Shown: positions 1-11,814 of the stretch, one piece after another | How the letters are laid out: every line of letters starts with the position of its first letter | Position numbering within the stretch: position 1 is the first letter of the stretch | Source: Balaenoptera acutorostrata | Lineage: Eukaryota > Chordata > Mammalia > Artiodactyla > Balaenopteridae | Assembly (NCBI RefSeq): GCF_949987535.1 | Contig: NC_080075.1 | Span: 40,457,036-40,521,035 of the forward strand | DNA: 64,000 bases | Direction of reading: 5' to 3' | Notes under the pieces: model-generated | Database searches by the model: none | Seen by the model: only the letters and a program-made list of their open reading frames with translations | Told to the model about the DNA's origin: nothing | Position numbers and translations under genes: made by a program

Positions 1-1835
1 TAAGTATACCAGGGGCCTTTCAGGTGTCTCATGATGTCTGGTTTCCCCAATAATGCTCTGTTGTAAACTGTTTCGTTTAAAACTAATTTTCTGAGCTACA
101 GTCAATAGGACTTTGCCACTTATGCAGAATGTCTTTTTTTTCCCCTTTCTGTTGGTGTGTATTCAGAAATTGAACATGAATCCCAAAGATGGTCATATCA
201 CCAAAAACTGGTTCAAGCATTGTGAGGTTGCCATACAGATGTAGGCATTGTTTTGAAACCATATATACTTTCTAATACCAGCTACAGTAGACTTTCCATT
301 CAAAGGCTTTGTTTTTCCAACTCCAAGGTCAATCACTCCCACTACATTTCAGTGATTTTTCCAACTGCCCATTCATGGGTGCTGCACCTCTGCAGAAGAC
401 ATCTATACAGGTAACTTCAATAAAAGTTTCCTGCCTAAGAGCCAGTCCCTGTATCCAGTTAGCAGTGAATTCTGTCTCAGACAGACAGAGTAGGGGCTTG
501 TGATCGGACTAAATATATATACCATGAATTTACTTTTACTTCTAGTAAAGTCTGTAATTTTGGAAGATATACTTTGTCAGTTACTAATGATTTACAGCCA
601 TATTCCACAAGAGCACAGGCTAAATGAATAGCCTCTAGGTGTCAATCTAAGATATACCCAAAATAATCCTAACAGTCTGTTTCTTCAAGAAGCTTGCAGC
701 TTAGTTGAGGAAATAATGTACCCATATAATTTTACTGATATAATGTGATTGCATTTTATGCATTTATAATATATACTTAATACAGGCAAAATTTTAAATA
801 ATAATTCCTTTCTCCATAAAAATTGTGTCAACAATTTTTAAAGCTGCAAGAAAGTGTGAACATAAGCTATGTTTAAGTTATTGCCACTTTAGCTGGTAAA
901 TAAAAATACCCACCATACTTTATTTGTACCATGTTTATAAAATACATTCATTTTGCTTACTCTTAAGCTATTATTCAAACATTACTATTGTTAAATTTTA
1001 ATATAGTTTTTATTATCTTAAAACTATTTTATTTAAACAGTTTTACAGTGGTAGTGCTGGTGCTGAAAAAATATTCCTGAAAGTTAACCTTGGAATGGAA
1101 TTTACAGGTGCTAAAAAATGCAACTCAGGAAGCCAAACAACTGCCATAACATGCTGTGCTATTAATTTAAGTGATTGTCCTCTGCAAATATAATAGAAAA
1201 TGCTGAGAAAAAAATGTAACATCAAAGCACAAGTATGTTACAATGATTGTGGGTTTACCGACTTAGAACTTGAATGTAATCACCCACCGTCCCTACTTAC
1301 CTATGCTCCCTCAACACACATTTTATATTCATTACTTTTGGGAAACTAGTCTTCAATTATTTAAGGTCTGAATTATGTGTCTCCTCCAGATCACATTCTT
1401 TCCATAAAATGGGACCATCCCATCTTACATAAGATAGTATATGATCAAAGGTCAAAATGAATGGAACAAGATAACAAGGCAGAGTGATCAATATGGGCTA
1501 CAATAGGAGATGGAAGCCCTCTCATTTATGGCCTTTCAGTTAACATATTTTAAATTCTCAATGTGTTCCAGACAATGTGCTAGAAGCTAGAGACAAAAAA
1601 ATGATCAGAACATGTCTCTACCTTGAAGGAATTTCATAAAATATGGACAGTAAATACATAAATAAATAATAACACAAACCGGTAGCATTCTGAAGAAATT
1701 CTGGATCATCATAAATTGCATTAAAACGATTGCTTCAGTTAGGGTCAGAGAATTTTAGGCTATCTAAAAAAGTTATTTCTGCAGTGGAAATTTTAGAAAT
1801 TAAGGTATATATATGTATGTTTAAGCAATAAGGGT
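1..1835. other. Intronic/noncoding sequence, no gene recognised
   Basis: This AT-rich stretch holds no convincing exon or recognisable full repeat. The longest open frames, about 60 codons, have no recognisable domain and no splice context. From its position it should be EHBP1 intron downstream of the 4921-5060 exon. The next EHBP1 exon was searched for by eye and not found. Around 1555-1680 there is a weak resemblance to an ancient interspersed repeat that I cannot name. Confidence 0.55.
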
Positions 1836-2174
1836 TGCTATGGTATGAATGTTTGTGTCCCTCAAAATTAATAAGTTGAAATCCTAATTCCCAATGTGAT
1901 GGAGGTAGGGCCTTTGGGAGGTGATTAGGTTATGAGGGCAGAGTCCTCATGAATGAGATTAATGCCCTTATAAAAAAGACCCAAAAGAGTTCCCTTGTCC
2001 CCTTCCACCATGTAAGGAATACAATGAAAAGTCTGTGACCCAGAAGACGGTCCTCATCCGACCATGTTGACACCTTGATCTTAGGCTTCCAGCCTCCAGA
2101 GCTCTGAGAAACAAATTTCTGTTGTTTATAAAGTACCCAATATTTTGCTATAGCAGCCCAAATGGACTAAGACA
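1836..2174 (+). mobile_element. Solo LTR of MaLR type (MLT1/MST class, ERVL-related)
   Basis: The element begins TGCTATGGTATGAATG and ends with GGACTAAGACA, the TG...CA termini of an LTR. The internal text (a GGGCCTTTGGGAGGTGATTAGG block, then CCTCATGAATGAGATTAATG, then a segment rich in CCAGCCTCCAGAGC) is typical of mammalian MaLR LTRs. It is flanked by 5-bp near-identical repeats (AGGGT at 1831-1835 and AGAGT at 2175-2179), as expected for LTR integration. No internal retroviral sequence is attached, so it is a recombined solo LTR. The subfamily name is uncertain. Confidence 0.8.
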
Positions 2175-3751
2175 AGAGTTCTGTTATAAAATCTAATTAT
2201 TACTGAATCCTTTCATTAAATCTGTATTTTGCTCAAAATATGTCCTTTCTTTTCTTTTCAGCACAGAACTTGTGACATGCTGCTATCACCTTTTTTTCCC
2301 ATTGCTATGATGAAAACAGTACAACATTGCTCAAAACATCTATGACTATGAAAATGTGTGGTTTTCTTGTTGCTACCTATGGTATTAGTGCCTAATTGAG
2401 ATTTAGTTTTAACCAAAAGCCATATACAAAGAATAAACCATATTCTCTAATTAAAAGGTCAAATCACATCCCACTGGAATTATAAAAAACTCATACTGTA
2501 AGAAAATGCTTGCATTTTTAAATGGTACAGCAGTAGCACAAAGCATAGAGTGATCAAGTTTAAGATGGAGAGGGCATGAAAGGCTTCTTAGAGGATGTGG
2601 CAAAAGAATTAAAATTTGAAGGACAGGTGGGAAGTCATTGGAGGTGGTAAGGGAAGGACACCAACTTACCTTCCTAAGTACTTCAACTAGCCAAATAAAA
2701 CAAAGAACTCAAAGATAGCAAAGACATGGCATTTTAAAAAGTATTGTATGATTTTGCTGACATTATAAACAATGCAAATGTCAGCATTTATTATTGAAAA
2801 AAGAAACCCAAAATGTTATTGAAATAAAAATAATAGCCAGGAGGGGTTAGAGGGAGAAATTCAAATAAAGAGAGGAGAGAATCATATTGAATCTCACAAG
2901 GTGAGTCAACACATTCTGTTTCATTTTTAATGTTAGTAGAGAAATACAGGTTCATTCAGTTATCCCTCTAGCTTATTTATTTTAGAGGATACTATTCTAA
3001 AATGAAAACAGAGGATATATAACTTCCAAATTACTCTATTAAAAAATGCTTAAATAAAGAACATTTGAGAATGGCAAAATGTAAGGGGTGGGTGGGAAAA
3101 AATAATAAGAAAATTCCCAAATAAAAGTATAAAGTAATATAAGTGAAATTAAGTATGTCAGCTATCAAGAAATACAACCAAATACTGTTTATAAAGAGAA
3201 GTATTTAACACAGATAGGATTAAAAATAAAGTGATAAATACACCAAGTACAAAGAAGGCATGGATTACATATATCAACATCAGGCAAAAATTCAAGGCAA
3301 GAGGCATTAAATGGGGCAAACTGATCAAATTATAATCCACGATGAAGCTATAAGAGAATAAATTTTTATAAACTAAATAATTTAGGACTGAAGTTCTCTG
3401 TCTTTCACTGATGAACTATACAAAAAGCATAAGAATATAAATGACTAAATAATATAAATGTAAAGTTTGGTCTAATAGCTACATGCTGAATCTGACAAAT
3501 AGAATATACATGTAAAAAGATATTTATGGAAAATTTACAAAAACATCAGATATCTACACTACAAAGAAAAAGATCTCAATCATATTTTTTAAAAAACTGA
3601 AATATGACAGGCTTCAGAATCTTATTTGAATTAAATTAAACTAGAAATAAATAAACTAGAAATAAACACAACCCATGACAAAGCACATTCTCCAAAACAT
3701 TCCTGGGTTAAATAAGAAATCAACATGGCAATCATAAATTAGAAAATAATG
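2175..3751. other. Noncoding intronic stretch
   Basis: AT-rich sequence with no exon, RNA gene or clear repeat that I can identify. The 60-codon minus-strand open frame at 3158-3340 is hydrophobic and low-complexity, and I regard it as chance. Confidence 0.5.
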
Positions 3752-3980
3752 CAGCTGACCCTTGAATAAAACAGGGTTTAGGGGCATCAACCCTCTGTAC
3801 AGTGGAAAATCCACATATAACTTATAGTCGGCCCTCTGTATTCATGCTTCCTCCAAGTCCTCAGTTCTTACATATGTGCATCTACAGATCGTGTAGCACT
3901 GCAGTATTTACTACTGAAAAATATCTACATACAAGTGGACCTATGCAGTTCAAACCAGTGTTGTTTAAGGGTCAACTGCA
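3752..3980. mobile_element. Non-autonomous Tigger-like DNA transposon (MER8-like)
   Basis: The left end (CAGCTGACCCTTGAATAAAAC) and the right end (GTTTAAGGGTCAACTGCA) are inverted copies. The interior has the typical GGCCCTCTGTATTC and AAAATCCACATATAACTTATAG text. This is the TcMar-Tigger-derived short element with TIRs of the CAGTTGACCCTTGAACAAC type. A second copy lies at 26255-26450. The family name comes from memory and should be confirmed. Confidence 0.7.
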
Positions 3981-4920
3981 ATTTATAAAATTTGCTCAGG
4001 ACAAAACGTCTATCTTTGCATACAAGTCTGATCAATTCCTTATAACAGAAGTATTGCAGAGGTGAAGGTCATTGGAGTTGAGGAAGTCACAGAAGTTTTT
4101 GACTAAGAAATTAAATTGGTCATCCATGTGATCAATGGAATTCCCCCATACGATAGCAAGAATTTAGGCAAAGCCAAGAGATGGGTACCAAAGTGCCCAA
4201 TGAATTTGGAAAAGTCACCAAGAGGTGAATAGATGATAGAAGTCAAGGGATAGCAATCCAGAAATTTACAGCAATTTATTAGCTGAAAGGAGTATGTATA
4301 TAGTGCTTGATTTTCACTCCAATAATAAAGGTATAACATCAATTCCTTAAGGGTGCTAGCCAGATTGATGATAAACATTTATTGACCAATTAATACAAAG
4401 AGGTTCTAACCACTTACCATCTTAGTAGTTTGATCAAACCAGCTATAAGAAATACTTGCATGGAAGTGTCTAGATATAAGGATACATAAGATGTATACAA
4501 ATTCAAAACAAAGAATGCCCATACAATTTATGTGAATAAATGAACAGGAGCTAGGAGAAGGTAGCCAATGCATCTCCTCATCTTACCCTTAAGACAGATT
4601 TTTACTTATAGAGGGTTCATCCATACATTGACAAAATAAGTATGAACATCTTTAGGCTACTTTATACTATAATCAGTAGTTCCAATAAAGTTTGATGCTT
4701 TCTTGACTAGCCTTGGACTTGATCTTAAACTGCTAAAATCTGTTATTTCCATCAGCACGTAAAGTTTCCAGAGAGCTAAATGGTATATTATATTAGGAAG
4801 CCTTAGGAAAGAAACAATACCTTGTTAGTGGAATTGTTTTCTTCCTGGGAAACAAGAATGAGTTTTTCAACTCTGCAAAAAAAACAGATAAATTTTTAGT
4901 TTAATGAAAATAACACCAAC
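3981..4920. other. EHBP1 intron immediately downstream of the acidic-linker exon
   Basis: No exon is recognised here. The GT donor of the neighbouring exon lies at 4920-4919 on the minus strand and reads GTTGGT, so transcription continues leftward through this stretch. The 91-codon minus-strand open frame at 4103-4378 has no recognisable domain and no splice support. Confidence 0.5.
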
Positions 4921-5060
4921 CTGTAATTTTTGCTGCCTTTTCCTCTTGGTTCACTCGGTTCTCATCATCATCTTCATTATCTTCCTCAAAGTCATCTAAA
5001 TTGCCAATGTCAGCTTGCTTCATACTCATCAAACTAGCCAAACTTTGCATGTCTTCATCC
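4921..5060 (-). CDS. EHBP1: EHBP1 internal coding exon: acidic linker after the NT-C2 domain
   Basis: On the minus strand this 140-bp exon follows an AG acceptor (5062-5061) and ends at a GT donor (4920-4919). Its first G completes a Thr codon begun by the upstream exon (AC|G), then it reads in frame with no stop for 46 codons and ends with one base. The peptide starts DEDMQSLASLMSMKQADI, continues through an Asp/Glu-rich run, and ends near QEEKAAKIT. This matches the region just after the N-terminal C2 domain of EHBP1. The protein links EHD-family endocytic proteins to actin and Rab8/Rab10 membranes; its calponin-homology and bMERB domains lie further downstream, outside this window. The frame fit with the upstream exon is strong internal support. 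The paralogue EHBP1L1 is less likely given the close peptide match from memory. Confidence 0.93.
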
Positions 5061-7641
5061 CTATATCAATGATAATACACAATTTATTAAATGACATTAC
5101 CTTAAAAAGGGTTGTTTCTTAAGAAAATAATATTAATACATTTCTTCTTTCTAAACATTAACAAGACTTTTTAAACAGTTATAAAAAACTACTGAACAAT
5201 CTAAATATTCATTCATTAATTTTTAAATGGCACCTTTAATTAATAGAAAGCAAACAGGATTAAAACTAACTGGTTAGGAGTTAGTTTAATTCTGTGCTGC
5301 AGATCTAAAATTTTCTTCATGGAATTAAAGTATGGTTTTCTGATCATGAAGTCTGGAAACAAAAATTTGTTTCATAAAACAGTGGGACAGTTTGCAAATC
5401 AGATGAGATCTAGACTTTAAAAATATTCAAGTTTGCAGAAGGAATTAGAATAGAAATTCTTAATCTGAAGTTCATGAACCCTTTTGGTTTTGTGGGTAGG
5501 AGTAAAAAAGAAGTGGTAAACCCCTGTAAATTATATTTAAATCTTGTTTAACTGTGCATTTTTCTCAAAGGAGTTAAAACTCCCCTAAAGTTAAAAAACT
5601 ACAATAATTGAAATAGCACCCGAAAGCCTAGCCTTTTTAAGAATTACAGGATAGAAAATGACTTGGGTTAGTTAAATACCATACGTTTGACAAAATATGA
5701 AAATGTTTTTATATCTAAGTATTTTAAGTATAAATTTATAAAGTTTACATTAAATACTCTAAATGTTAAATAATTTAAGTTTTCTTGACCTATTATTTTA
5801 CTTTAAATTTCAAATAAACTACAGTGAATGAAACATATTTCTAACATGATACATACAAACTAAATTTCAATCTGCTATACTTCCCCCAAATTCAGAAAAC
5901 TGAATTAAAAGTTTCTCATGTTTTTACCACAATAAAATAAAAACAAGACAAAACAAAACAAAACAAAACAAAACCACTGTTTCCTTTGTAAAGTAATGCT
6001 TGTTAACATTCACTTCTAAATATGGTATGATTTTGCAGGCTAAACTGGTTTTTGAAAATCTTTGCATTTTATCTCATATAAGCTTAGAGTTAACAAAATC
6101 ATTTCTCCCTTTTAAGACAAATTTAGTGGCACAAAGTCTGCATGGACAAAAACAGTTGTATTACCTTATATGAATGCCTTACAAACTGCTTTCCCACCAC
6201 CAGGGTATAATTTCAATATATAACAGTGTTCTTAAAATGTTAACTTGCTTAATTGTACCTCCTCTATTTTCACCCTGAACATTTTTCTTTGGGAAAGGTG
6301 AGTAGGCAAGGAATGAGGAGATAGAGAGGTGGTTTAGGGTGTTCTGAGAGCATTCTCCACTCAAATTGAGACATTTAGTTTGACTGAATTTCCTCTCACC
6401 CAAATTCCAATGAATGGTGCTAAATCACTTACTGCTTCTGCCCAGCGGAAAGGAGTCCACCTTCAAAAGATCTCTGACTTTTTCTCTCTTCTTTCTGTGT
6501 TTCCTTTCCTTTCATTTTGGCTTGAACTTCAGAGTAAGGTCTTTATTTTAAACTTTTCAATATTTAAGTCTACAATTTAAAGTCCTGAGATGAAAGACTA
6601 ATTGCTTCCATCCTGCACTGTCCCTCCACCACACTCACATAGAAGCCAACTTTCTAGAGAAGAGGCTTACTGTTATCTACCAAGTCATTTGTTGCCCTGT
6701 AGATGAGTGCCAAACATCTCTTCTTGACTGACGTACAGAATCCAGTCTAATCAGTCAAGTAGACATGGCCAATTATAGTAACCACATTCCACTAGGTCAA
6801 ACACATTCAGAACTGTGATGCAGATTAGACTGCAATGTTCACAGCTGCCTTCTTCCTATCACCTTTTAAGTCTTAGGCACAGAATTTCCATTTCTCCTCT
6901 CACTGATCTTCCAGTCCAAGTAGGTGCTAACCCTTTCATTACACCCAAAACTTGCACTTACCATTGATTTGACTGTATGGAACAACTAAGATAAATGTTA
7001 GTAATTTTTTCCTGTTCTAGGTATGTTTACCTCTTTTTAACCAGTTAGAATTTTACTCTTTTAGGAGACTAGAACCAGGTGTAGGAGTTATCTTTGCGCA
7101 ATGCCTATTCAGTGCTTAAGAAGTGATATTTGAAAAAGATAATGGTCATAGCAAACTGGTTATGTAACTGTACTGTACCTTCCTATACAAGTTTTGGAAG
7201 GCTGAGCCAAAGAATATGCATTGGCAAAAGTTCCTTTAATTCTTTCATTCCTCTTATCCTAAACTTTTCATTTTGGCTTCCTCTCATGCCTCAGCTGCAT
7301 CAAACAGCTCTACAAATTGAACTGTGGACTTCAGAGTACAACTACTTACACTGAAGACATTGAAATATAAAACAGACCCTTATGATAATCTATAATATAC
7401 AATTTAAATTTTTGAAAATTGCTATAGTCACTTTTATATTATTGATCATTCTCTAGAGTTGAAAGAGACTATAAATAACAAGGAGTACATCTAATTCAGC
7501 CTCTGAAACAAAGAATTGGCAGGAATGATTGGTATGCAGTAGGATATTCTCAACTGTTAACAGTTTACTGAGTCAAAAGCTATTTACCTACAGTGTTTTA
7601 AAACATACTCTAAAGCAGCTTATTTGATAAAAGAAACTTAC
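5061..7641 (-). other. EHBP1: EHBP1 intron between the two recognised exons
   Basis: This 2.58-kb phase-2 intron has minus-strand donor GTAAGT (7641 downward) and acceptor TATAG (ending at 5061). It is AT-rich. Apart from a short CAAAA run near 5941, I see no young repeat, and none of the small open frames here (for example 6179-6403 or 7130-7354) shows a domain. Confidence 0.85.
5941..5974. repeat. (CAAAA)n simple repeat
   Basis: AAAACAAGACAAAACAAAAC continues for about five CAAAA units. It lies inside the EHBP1 intron. Confidence 0.85.
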
Positions 7642-7823
7642 GTGGCTTTTCCTTCCCGAAGGAAAATGCAAGATAATGAAAACTGAAGAGTGGCAGATAC
7701 AACTTTTTTAGACAATGGCTTGAATTTTAACTTGACATCAGTCTGAGTTGGCATTGGGCTTGCATACTGTTTCATGTTGATGCTGGTGGTAGCAAGAGCT
7801 TTCCTTCGACCAGAAGGGGATTC
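7642..7823 (-). CDS. EHBP1: EHBP1 internal coding exon: C-terminal part of the NT-C2 domain
   Basis: The minus-strand exon is 182 bp, preceded by a pyrimidine-rich acceptor ending CTTCCAG (AG at 7825-7824) and followed by a GTAAGT donor (7641-7636). It encodes 60 whole codons plus two bases. The peptide begins ESPSGRRKALATTSINMKQY, contains ASPMPTQTDVKLKFKPLSKK and ends near CIFLREGKA. This is the last part of the NT-C2 domain, a lipid- and membrane-binding C2 variant in EHBP1 and relatives. The split Thr codon (AC|G) joins this exon to 4921-5060 in frame. In the full protein it should be preceded by about 100 residues, which are not found in this window. Identification is from memory of the protein family. 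Confidence 0.94.
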
Positions 7824-8214
7824 CTGGAAGGTAAAAAATCATTATGTAATTTGGAGTTATTTACTTTACAGCCAAATATTTTTGAATGTTATTTTAATAA
7901 TATGATTAAATAGCAGTTGAGACTTCCCTTTCCAATGAATTCCTATAACATAATATTGAAAAAAATTGTAATAAGGTTATATCACAACTTTCATATCTTT
8001 AAGTAAGTAAGGCAGATAAAAACTTGGAGAGAGCTGGCTCAGAGAAATAAGGGAAGACTAGAACAATCCTAAATATCTCAGGAAAGGAAAAGCAAGGAAT
8101 GCAAACTAGGACAGAAAGTCTCCAGGGTTCCTGTAAAAAGAGGATCTAGCACAAGGCTAGGTGTCAAAAGTACTCAACAATTGTTTTCCTTACTTTAATT
8201 ATATTTAATGTACC

Positions 8215-8499
8215 CTAATGATATCTCTTCTTTCTGAACAATTCCAGTTTCTTATAGAACCCCAGCCTCTGTGGCATTCTACCTCGTTTTTTCTGCAGTC
8301 TCTGAATTCTATCCTGTACTTTGAGACTTAATTCTTCCCAGGGCCTTTTCTGCTCACTCCAGTCTAAAGTTCTCTCTTCCTTCCCTAAGATCACATAAAT
8401 CAAGTTAGAAAGAATTGGTTTCTCTGATCCTATGCCTGTGGTGGACATTGCTAATCGACCCCAGCAGATCTCAAGTCTTCTCCACACAGCTCTTGCCAA
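8215..8499 (-). other. 94-codon open frame upstream of the EHBP1 exon, identity unknown
   Basis: An ATG-to-stop frame on the gene strand encodes a basic, Arg/Lys/Trp-rich peptide (starting MARAVWRRLEICWGRLAMST and ending ELFRKKRYH). I recognise no domain. Base composition is more GC-rich than the surroundings, which suggests an inserted or once-constrained segment. It may be part of an old repeat, a processed fragment or chance. There is no visible splice acceptor/donor pair that would make it an EHBP1 exon, so I do not call it a gene. Confidence 0.2.
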
Positions 8500-8829
8500 T
8501 TCACTAGAAATGGAACACAGAATGAAACCTATTTGCTATCAAAGATGTTTAACATTCCATTAATAAGCTATCTCATTTCAAAATTATCCTTTATAGCATA
8601 ATAGCCTAGGAAAATAACGAAAACAGAACAGCAAAATAATGACTGGGCATTAACTATGTATAAGACATGGTGTCAATTCTGGAAAGATATGAAGATGAAT
8701 AAGACATAATCCCTGACTATATCTTCTAATGGTAGGGGGAAATCCTAGATATAGGGTAATTTATAAATAATGTAAACCCAAAGTCATATACCAGCAATCC
8801 TTGGGCTTTGCTGGTCTGAGAGTTCAGAC

Positions 8830-8950
8830 CTAAAATAAAACCTAATTTCCAAGCAGTGTGACCTTGAGTAAGTCAGTAAACTTGAGCCTTGGTAATCTTC
8901 CCTATAAAATGAGGAGACCAAATAGATATCCATTCAAACTCTACAATGGT
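8830..8950 (+). mobile_element. MIR SINE fragment
   Basis: The text CAGTGTGACCTTGAGTAAGT followed by GAGCCTTGGTAATCTTCCCTATAAAATGAG is the diverged core of an MIR element. It is truncated at both ends. Confidence 0.65.
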
Positions 8951-10644
8951 TTCCTATAAAATTACTCAATTTTCCAACCCAGGCAGGAAAAACTACCATT
9001 AACTTCTGAATTATTATTTAATAAATCCTTATTTGTCCTATGATTGACAAACTTGCCTAAAATAAGGATATACTAATTTAATCAAAATATTAAAATGGCC
9101 TTTTTCAAAAAAAATGACATTTCTGCCAGCAGAACAAGTAAAAATGTAACGTAGCATCCCTAAAGAATACCTTGTTTTAAAATGTGGTCTTATCTGTCAG
9201 ATTATGCATAGCAATATTATACAGAACTATTAGTGCATGTAGATACTTTATGAATGAATTTCAAAAACGCATCAAGCACTTGAGAAGGATTTAAGCCCTC
9301 TCAGAAGAAATACTTAAGAATATGCAAATAACCTCAACTGAATCAAGTTGAACAGATGTGACTATCCCAAACAATACAAGTGTTCTTTCCCTGGTCGCTA
9401 CTGTCAATCAAAGAATAAGATTAAGGTCCAAGGTTCTGACAATGTGCAAAATGAAAAAGTACGATCAGGGAGTATCAATTTATTACACTGATATGAACAA
9501 TAATCTCTTATTGTACCTTTAGAATAGCTAACAACTACTATATAAAATATAGGATTTAAAGCCTCTGTTTTGAAAGCATGACATACAAATTGCTACATAT
9601 TATTTTCAGATTTGTTAAACAAATCTGTTTCACAAAATATGACATTGATCCCTTAAGAGTAATTATTTAATTTTATAACCAAATAAACTATTAAAAATTA
9701 AGATAACTTGGAAATGAGCATAATTTTGAAAGCCTAGTTTAAAGATGATTCCTGCAAAATCTAGAGTTTTGATGATTAACATTCTGTCAATTTCATTTTT
9801 AAGGTAAAAATTACGTAGAAAAGTTTTCTGCTGAACTCAGAGAATTTTAAAGTATTTGGTATATTGGTATCTCTGAAACAAAAGGAAATGAAAGCTACTA
9901 AATTCTAAACACAATAGAATTAGCTGTACCACTTAATTAAGCAATTACTTGCTCAGCAACAATGAAAATGGCCCCTTGTAAGGTCTGAGCAGGTGAGCAG
10001 AACAGAGCTCTTTTGAGTCTACAACATCAATTTCTAATATTAACATAGGATCTCACTTAGAGTCTGCATCCTTGATGGGAAAAGGGGCCAAAATGATGTT
10101 TCTAGTAATTCTTTACCCAGCTCAGTCATTGTTTTCCTCTTTAAAATTAGCTAGTCATAGAAAATGCATTTTTTACAAGAACAATAACGAGAAAGACATA
10201 AAGATCTTTCATGGCTCTAACCCCAGCTCCATGAATCTTCACTGTTTATAACCATCAAGTCTATATATTTACCCACCCAAAATTGGTATCATTGTTATCA
10301 TCAGTTCTATAAAGAAGAATAAAATAACGATTGCACTGCTATATGTTTTTCGTACACTTTAGTCCTTCCTTAAAACACCAGGGATCAGCCTGGCAGAGAG
10401 AGTTTAGAGAATTATACTGTTGTCAACGTCCTAATGCTATTTCATTTCACATGAAGGTTGGATAAGAGGAGAGAAATAAAAGAAACAGTAAGAGGAACCT
10501 TTAGAGAAAGGACGTTAGATAACAGAAGTCAATAAGAAGTGAATGTTTACATATGTCTAAGACTAAGTTTCTGACTCTGGGCCCATGTTTATACCTCTGT
10601 TTGTATGTGAACCTGGCAGTATTTGGGGAATTACTTCAAAATCC
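8951..10644. other. Noncoding intronic stretch
   Basis: AT-rich sequence with no exon, RNA gene or clearly recognisable repeat. Confidence 0.5.
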
Positions 10645-10905
10645 CTAAAGCAGAAGTTCTTAAACTTCAGTGCTTATTAAAAAACAAAAATAAAACTAAG
10701 AAAGCTTTAGATAGTTTAGATACCTGGATCTCACCCCTAGAGATCCTTAACTAGTAAAACTAGAGATGGGCTCAAGAATCTGCTGCATTTCTAAAACTAA
10801 TAAGTACCCCCCTCCTCCCAAGTCCCATCCTGCCCCTCCCATAAGCACGCCCCTTCTACCAGGTGATTCTGATCCAGTTAATCGAAAATCACACTTTCAG
10901 AAATA
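10645..10905 (+). mobile_element. MER5-like hAT-Charlie fragment
   Basis: It opens with CAGAAGTTCTTAAACTTCAG, passes through a GGATCTCACCCC block, and closes with CCAGGTGATTCTGATCC and ATCACACTTTCAGAAATAC. These are the landmarks of the MER5 family. The middle carries a C-rich stretch (10805-10860) not expected in the consensus, so the copy may be interrupted. Confidence 0.6.
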
Positions 10906-11109
10906 CTTCCCCTAAGGAAATTACTGCATAAAAGAAATTTTAATCTCATTTTTCATAACTATTCTCTGTTATAAAAAAAGACTTAGCCTATATACTTCCA
11001 TTTCTTTGAAATCCACCTTATTACAGTTGTAATCAGACAAATCTGAATTAGAATGTGACACCAGCACTTATTCTCTAGCTAATCTTTGGCATATTTCTTC
11101 ACGCATCTA

Positions 11110-11350
11110 AGCCTCAGTTTCACACTCTCAGACTGGCAAGTATTTTCAAATTTGGATAATACCAAGTGTTAATAAGGATGAGGGACAAGGCAAACTCTCT
11201 TAACACTACTGGAGAGAGTTTTGATGGATACAGCCATTTTGGAAAACAATTTGACATTACCTCGTAAAGTTGAACAGATGAATACTTTACGACTCAGCAA
11301 TAATTCCCATCCTAGAAATATGTCCTAAATAAATTCTTGAAGTAACATAT
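11110..11350 (+). mobile_element. Old LINE-1 fragment (ORF2/3' region), sense
   Basis: Diverged LINE-1 text is visible: the CAAGTGTTAATAAGGATGAG region, then GATACAGCCATTTTGGAAAAC and ACGACTCAGCAATAATTCC. These correspond to the C-terminal ORF2 coding part of an old mammalian L1 in plus orientation. Confidence 0.6.
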
Positions 11351-11814
11351 GAAAATACCTAGTAGAGTTTTTAGCATATAGTAGGTATTTAATAAACAGT
11401 ATTTATTATTAATATTTATGGACCAGAACATCTGGAGAGAACATGTCTTGTCCAAATTATTCAAGTTAGGGTCTTCTTACAGAATAGTTCATTATATAAT
11501 GTTTCATTTATTATGTACCCCAAGATAAATACAATTAATATAATGCCTTTCCTATTAAAATATTTGACTGATTTTCTCTACCTATTAAAACATCAAATAA
11601 AATAAACCACCTGCTAGAAATTTAACTCTTTCTCCCATATTAAGAAAACGGGGTTGGGGGAAGGAGAGAAGGAGCTTACTTAGATTTTATGATTTTTCAG
11701 AGCTTTATTACATAGAATGTTCTAAAAACTTCTGTCATGTACTAATACCTTAATTATCAGGTTTTTTATAACACACTGAAAATTAAACTAATGGCATTAT
11801 CATTTGAGGTTTTT

